64,000 nucleotides of DNA. It comes from Taibaiella soli. Lineage in GTDB: Bacteria > Bacteroidota > Bacteroidia > Chitinophagales > Chitinophagaceae. The notes under the pieces were generated by a model. That model saw nothing but the letters and a program-made list of their open reading frames with translations. It had not been told where the DNA came from and made no database searches. The stretch lies in assembly GCF_003236175.1 (NCBI RefSeq), contig NZ_QKTW01000022.1, forward strand, positions 247,393 to 311,392, given 5' to 3'. Shown here piece after piece: positions 61,662 to 64,000 of the stretch. Each line of letters opens with the position of its first letter. The stretch's first letter is position 1. The position numbers were made by a program, and so were the translations under genes.

Positions 61662-62453
61662 TTAGAACTGGCAGTTGATCCCGCCGAAAATCTGCAATGC
61701 CGGTTGGTTCAAACCTTGATGTAGTATGGTGAATTGCGGTTCGAGGAAGATGTTGAGCACCACGTTGTCAACCTTCAGCACATGGCCTGCGCCAATGCCG
61801 ATCGGTACGTTATAACTATTCGTCTCTGTATTAAATGACCAGAGTGCGGTTGATCTCAGGTAAGCACCTTTACCCAATTGAAAAATTCCAAATGGCTGCA
61901 CGATTAGTAAACTCGCATCAGGTCTGTCCGTCTGTCCGGCAATTGAATGCTGGTAAGTGATCAACGTACCCCACTGGAACGCTCTGGAAGCAGTGTTGAA
62001 CAAAACCAGCGCACCACCGAGTTGCCATTTCCCCGAGCCGGTGTAAGGCGAGGTCGCAGTAGGGATCACCACTTGCGGACCAATACCAATCAACATTTTG
62101 GAGCTCGGTTTGCTAAGCGTATAAGTAGCAAAAAAATTCAGGTCGCCAAGACCAGAGCTGTAAGTAGGACGACCTATGGCATCGTATCCCGACGGGTTTG
62201 TATTAAGCGGTTGTGTCACACGCACCAATACCTTTCCTTTTGCAAAGGGCATTGCATACCGGATCAGCATGCTGTTGGCCTTCATGCTCGCATCTTCGTA
62301 AATAGACGGAATGTAGTAGTTCTGGAAATTTAGCGCCTTTGTATCAGCTAATGGATTATTTGCCTTTGCTGCTTCTGCGTCCGAAACCTGCGCTCGTCCG
62401 TTTATAGCGAAGAACAGGGTGGCTAAAGTAAGTGCGGTGATATGTTTGATCAT
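61662..62453 (-). CDS. Outer-membrane protein of unknown function
   Basis: 263 aa from ATG 62453 (MIKHITALTLATLFFAINGRAQ signal region; an upstream in-frame start would add 31 residues with no signal). The mature part has barrel-like strands (MLIRYAMPFAKGKVLVRVTQ, LGDLNFFATYTLSKP, QWGTLITYQHSIAG, VLNIFLEPQFTILHQG) and ends GGINCQF in Phe. It resembles Bacteroidota outer-membrane transporters of the porin-like DUF group. Ligand unknown. Confidence 0.75.
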   Translation of the reverse strand: MIKHITALTLATLFFAINGRAQVSDAEAAKANNPLADTKALNFQNYYIPSIYEDASMKANSMLIRYAMPFAKGKVLVRVTQPLNTNPSGYDAIGRPTYSSGLGDLNFFATYTLSKPSSKMLIGIGPQVVIPTATSPYTGSGKWQLGGALVLFNTASRAFQWGTLITYQHSIAGQTDRPDASLLIVQPFGIFQLGKGAYLRSTALWSFNTETNSYNVPIGIGAGHVLKVDNVVLNIFLEPQFTILHQGLNQPALQIFGGINCQF

Positions 62454-62546
62454 TGTGAAGTAGTTTGGGTAATATAAATATATTGTATTTTGATTATTTG
62501 TTTTCTGTTTTTCCATTTTCTTTTCTGGTTTAAATAGTGCGCACAT

Positions 62547-62580
62547 GAAAAGAGCAACTGAATTTTCAGCTGCTCTTTTA
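62547..62580. terminator. Hairpin, possible terminator
   Basis: AAAAGAGCA-A-CTGAA-TT-TTCAG-C-TGCTCTTTT, one mismatch, between the outer-membrane protein gene and the ACBP gene, both minus strand; could end the ACBP transcript. Confidence 0.65.
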
Positions 62581-62655
62581 ATCTTGCAATAGTTTGTATT
62601 GGACGTTTATTCTACTGTTAGGTTTTTCCTTGGGATTATTTTTGATACAGAAGAG

Positions 62656-62760
62656 TGCAACTCCGGTTGAGCTTCGTTGCGACGCATTACGTTCATCAGC
62701 AGTGCAGCTATTGTACATTTTCCATATTACGCAGGAGACTGTACTATGTATCAATACACG
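62656..62760. repeat. Copy of the dispersed GCATTACGTTCATC repeat
   Basis: GCAACTCCGGTTGAGC, TTGCGACGCATTACG and TTCATCAGCAGTGC, then a less conserved tail (ACGCAGGAGACTGTAC), matching the element at 55.1 kb. It lies in the 397-bp gap 62454-62850 beside the hairpin above. Confidence 0.6.
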
Positions 62761-62850
62761 TTTTTAGAAGCTCAAATTTTAAGACACAGACCGTTTGCTC
62801 AAAGAAAAAAACGGTCAGACGACTAGGATTCTTCCGGACGTCGGTTGCGT

Positions 62851-63099
62851 TTATGCTTTCAGACTATTGACCAACGCAACATATCGCTGCATTGCATCTT
62901 CCTTACTAACGTCCTTGAGTCCATGCCATGCATTATATTTTGCGGTAGCAACGAAGTCAAACATGCCCGCATTACTTTCTGCCGGTGCATCACCTTCCGT
63001 AGCTTGCTTGTAAAGACTGTAGAGCTTCAGCAAGGTTTCATTGTCTGGTTTTTCTGGCAGCGTTTTACTATCAGCTACCGCCTGTTCAAATGTATTCAT
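62851..63099 (-). CDS. Acyl-CoA-binding protein (ACBP)
   Basis: 82 aa. FEQAVADSKTLPEKPDNETL, LKLYSLYKQATEGDAP and KYNAWHGLKDVSKEDAMQRY match the four-helix ACBP fold, with the conserved Y-x-x-Y-K-Q-A-T-x-G-D and K-x-x-A-W-x-x-L-K residues that bind acyl-CoA. The protein pools long-chain acyl-CoA in the cytoplasm. It is mainly known from eukaryotes, and occurs in a minority of bacteria. It lies near an acyl-CoA thioesterase gene on the same strand (78 bp), so lipid metabolism is likely. Confidence 0.9.
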   Translation of the reverse strand: MNTFEQAVADSKTLPEKPDNETLLKLYSLYKQATEGDAPAESNAGMFDFVATAKYNAWHGLKDVSKEDAMQRYVALVNSLKA

Positions 63100-63177
63100 G
63101 GGTTAGATTTTTTAGTTGATAAGTGAGAATCGGATAATCGGAAACGGAAGCCGATTCCCGCACATTTCATTGCCACA

Positions 63178-63618
63178 TTAAATCGATTCCATCACAAAAT
63201 CCTCGCTCCGCGGTACTTTCATAAACAGGTCATTGAGCTCATCCGGCAGTTTAGAAAGTTTTCGTTTTTCCATATCAATCCAGGCGCCGTCTACATTAAC
63301 GATTGCAGCGCGTACTTCATCTTTACGAAATATTTCATGACGTATTGACCACCGCGATCCATCGGGACGGGCCTTCGTCAGAACGCAACTCACGCGCACA
63401 ATATCGCCCATTCCAATTTCACGCTGATACAATAATTCTTCGCGAAACAAAATAGGACCGAGCCTCAGTTTTGCAAATACGCCCACCGGAATGCCTAGCT
63501 TTTCTAACAGTTCGAGACGCGCCTGGGCTGCAAAATCAGCATAAGCAGAATGGCGCAGATGCATGTTTGCATCAATCTGCGACCATAAAACCGGTGCTTC
63601 AAAAAATATGTTTTCCAT
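63178..63618 (-). CDS. Acyl-CoA thioesterase (4HBT/hotdog family)
   Basis: 146 aa. QIDANMHLRHSAYADFAAQA shows the 4HBT pattern D-x-x-x-H-x-x-x-x-x-Y, with the Asp as candidate catalytic residue; LYQREIGMGDIVRVSCVLTK follows. It should hydrolyse acyl-CoA thioesters; chain length unknown. It is upstream of ACBP on the same strand, possibly one transcript. Confidence 0.85.
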   Translation of the reverse strand: MENIFFEAPVLWSQIDANMHLRHSAYADFAAQARLELLEKLGIPVGVFAKLRLGPILFREELLYQREIGMGDIVRVSCVLTKARPDGSRWSIRHEIFRKDEVRAAIVNVDGAWIDMEKRKLSKLPDELNDLFMKVPRSEDFVMESI

Positions 63619-63690
63619 GAAGGAATGTTTTATACTACAAGTTAAGAAGCTCCTAGTTATAAAACCTCAGACGACTGAAGCCAGTTTTCG

Positions 63691-64000
63691 TTAATAACAG
63701 TATTTTTCAGCGTAAGTCAATGCTGCCAATGACTTCTCAATTTCCGGCAGCGCTGCGCAAAGTTGCTCAAACGATTTGATCGTAAAATAAACTGGTTGCA
63801 AAATATCTGTGCGGTAATCGGTCGAAAGCATTTGCGTAATATCAAAGGAAAGCTTGACGGATGCATCACTTAGGCTGTTTGCCGTTTCACCTGGCGAAGA
63901 AATAATACCCGCGCCGAATATTTTAGGCATGTTTTTTTCGTGCAGTAAGCCGAACTCAATAGTGAACCAATATACTCGACCCAGTAGCGCAATTATCTCC
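63691..64000 (-). CDS. phhA: Phenylalanine 4-monooxygenase, C-terminal part (runs off right edge)
   Basis: The frame stays open past the ATG at 63930 to the window edge and reads RVYWFTIEFGLL then KIFGAGIISSPGETANSLSD, closely matching the biopterin-dependent aromatic amino acid hydroxylases (YWFTVEFGL, in which the Glu ligates iron; YGAGLLSS). The rest, ILQPVYFTIKSFEQLCAALP, matches the family's C-terminal part. It should hydroxylate phenylalanine to tyrosine in the cytoplasm. About 103 residues are visible; the N-terminal half is outside. The short frame starting at 63930 is not a separate gene. Confidence 0.88.
   Translation of the reverse strand, partial: EIIALLGRVYWFTIEFGLLHEKNMPKIFGAGIISSPGETANSLSDASVKLSFDITQMLSTDYRTDILQPVYFTIKSFEQLCAALPEIEKSLAALTYAEKYCY

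Noticed and set aside
63691-63930. 79-aa stand-alone gene at the right edge
   Set aside because: The frame is open past the ATG to the window edge and the extension matches the phenylalanine hydroxylase core, so it is a partial larger gene.

Overview
The window reads as chromosome of a Bacteroidota bacterium, most likely from the Chitinophagales/Chitinophagaceae side of the phylum (inference). The support is: a short primary sigma factor without region 1.1; many promoters of the Bacteroidota form TAnnTTTG; four proteins with type IX secretion (T9SS) C-terminal sorting domains; a TonB-dependent receptor with a carboxypeptidase-like regulatory domain; and Bacteroidota-style lipoproteins. There is no phage, plasmid, CRISPR array or transposase gene. 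Most of the window is ordinary chromosome with two accessory-looking stretches.

Left part (1-20.7 kb) is core metabolism and housekeeping. It holds a TPR protein and TonB receptor, the NAD(P)HX repair enzyme Nnr, a fatty-acid desaturase followed by an LpxL-type acyltransferase, RpoD, glutaryl-CoA dehydrogenase, saccharopine dehydrogenase (both fit lysine catabolism), a hotdog thioesterase, GyrA, a TPR protein, a second desaturase, a cold-shock protein, and a DoxX/AraC pair. A 72-bp tandem repeat lies in front of gyrA.

The 21.0-26.0 kb stretch is an A+T-rich minus-strand operon unlike its surroundings. In transcription order it encodes a 65-aa lysine-rich peptide, a hairpin, a SPASM-type radical SAM enzyme, a HemN-like radical SAM enzyme, an alpha/beta hydrolase, a class I methyltransferase, a tautomerase, and an internally deleted TrmO-like protein. 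This looks like a peptide-modifying (RiPP-like) or other natural-product cluster that I cannot assign to a described class. It lies between an apparently truncated lipoprotein gene and an initiator tRNA-Met, which suggests an inserted cassette.

The 27-42 kb stretch holds a tandem pair of paralogous AraC-type regulators. After them come two roughly 3.5-kb tandem units, each with a conserved promoter and long 5' leader, a large T9SS-sorted surface protein, and a twin terminator. A decayed third leader copy lies upstream of the AraC pair. Then follow a CHASE/PAS/GAF histidine kinase with a receiver-only regulator, a GNAT acetyltransferase, and a cold-shock-domain protein with an apparent 320-nt leader.

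The 42.6-64 kb stretch holds a possible very small transcription unit, another T9SS protein, a YVTN propeller protein, a SulP transporter, and a TetR/rhodanese pair with two matching operator-like sites. It continues with a 3-hydroxyisobutyrate-dehydrogenase-like enzyme, a thioredoxin-reductase-like flavoprotein, a NarL-type two-component system, a lipoprotein, a T9SS-sorted PHP-type hydrolase, an alpha/beta hydrolase, a heterodimeric ABC exporter, an outer-membrane protein, a bacterial acyl-CoA-binding protein, an acyl-CoA thioesterase, and the C-terminal part of phenylalanine 4-monooxygenase, which runs off the right edge. Several dispersed, hairpin-forming intergenic repeats recur across the window.
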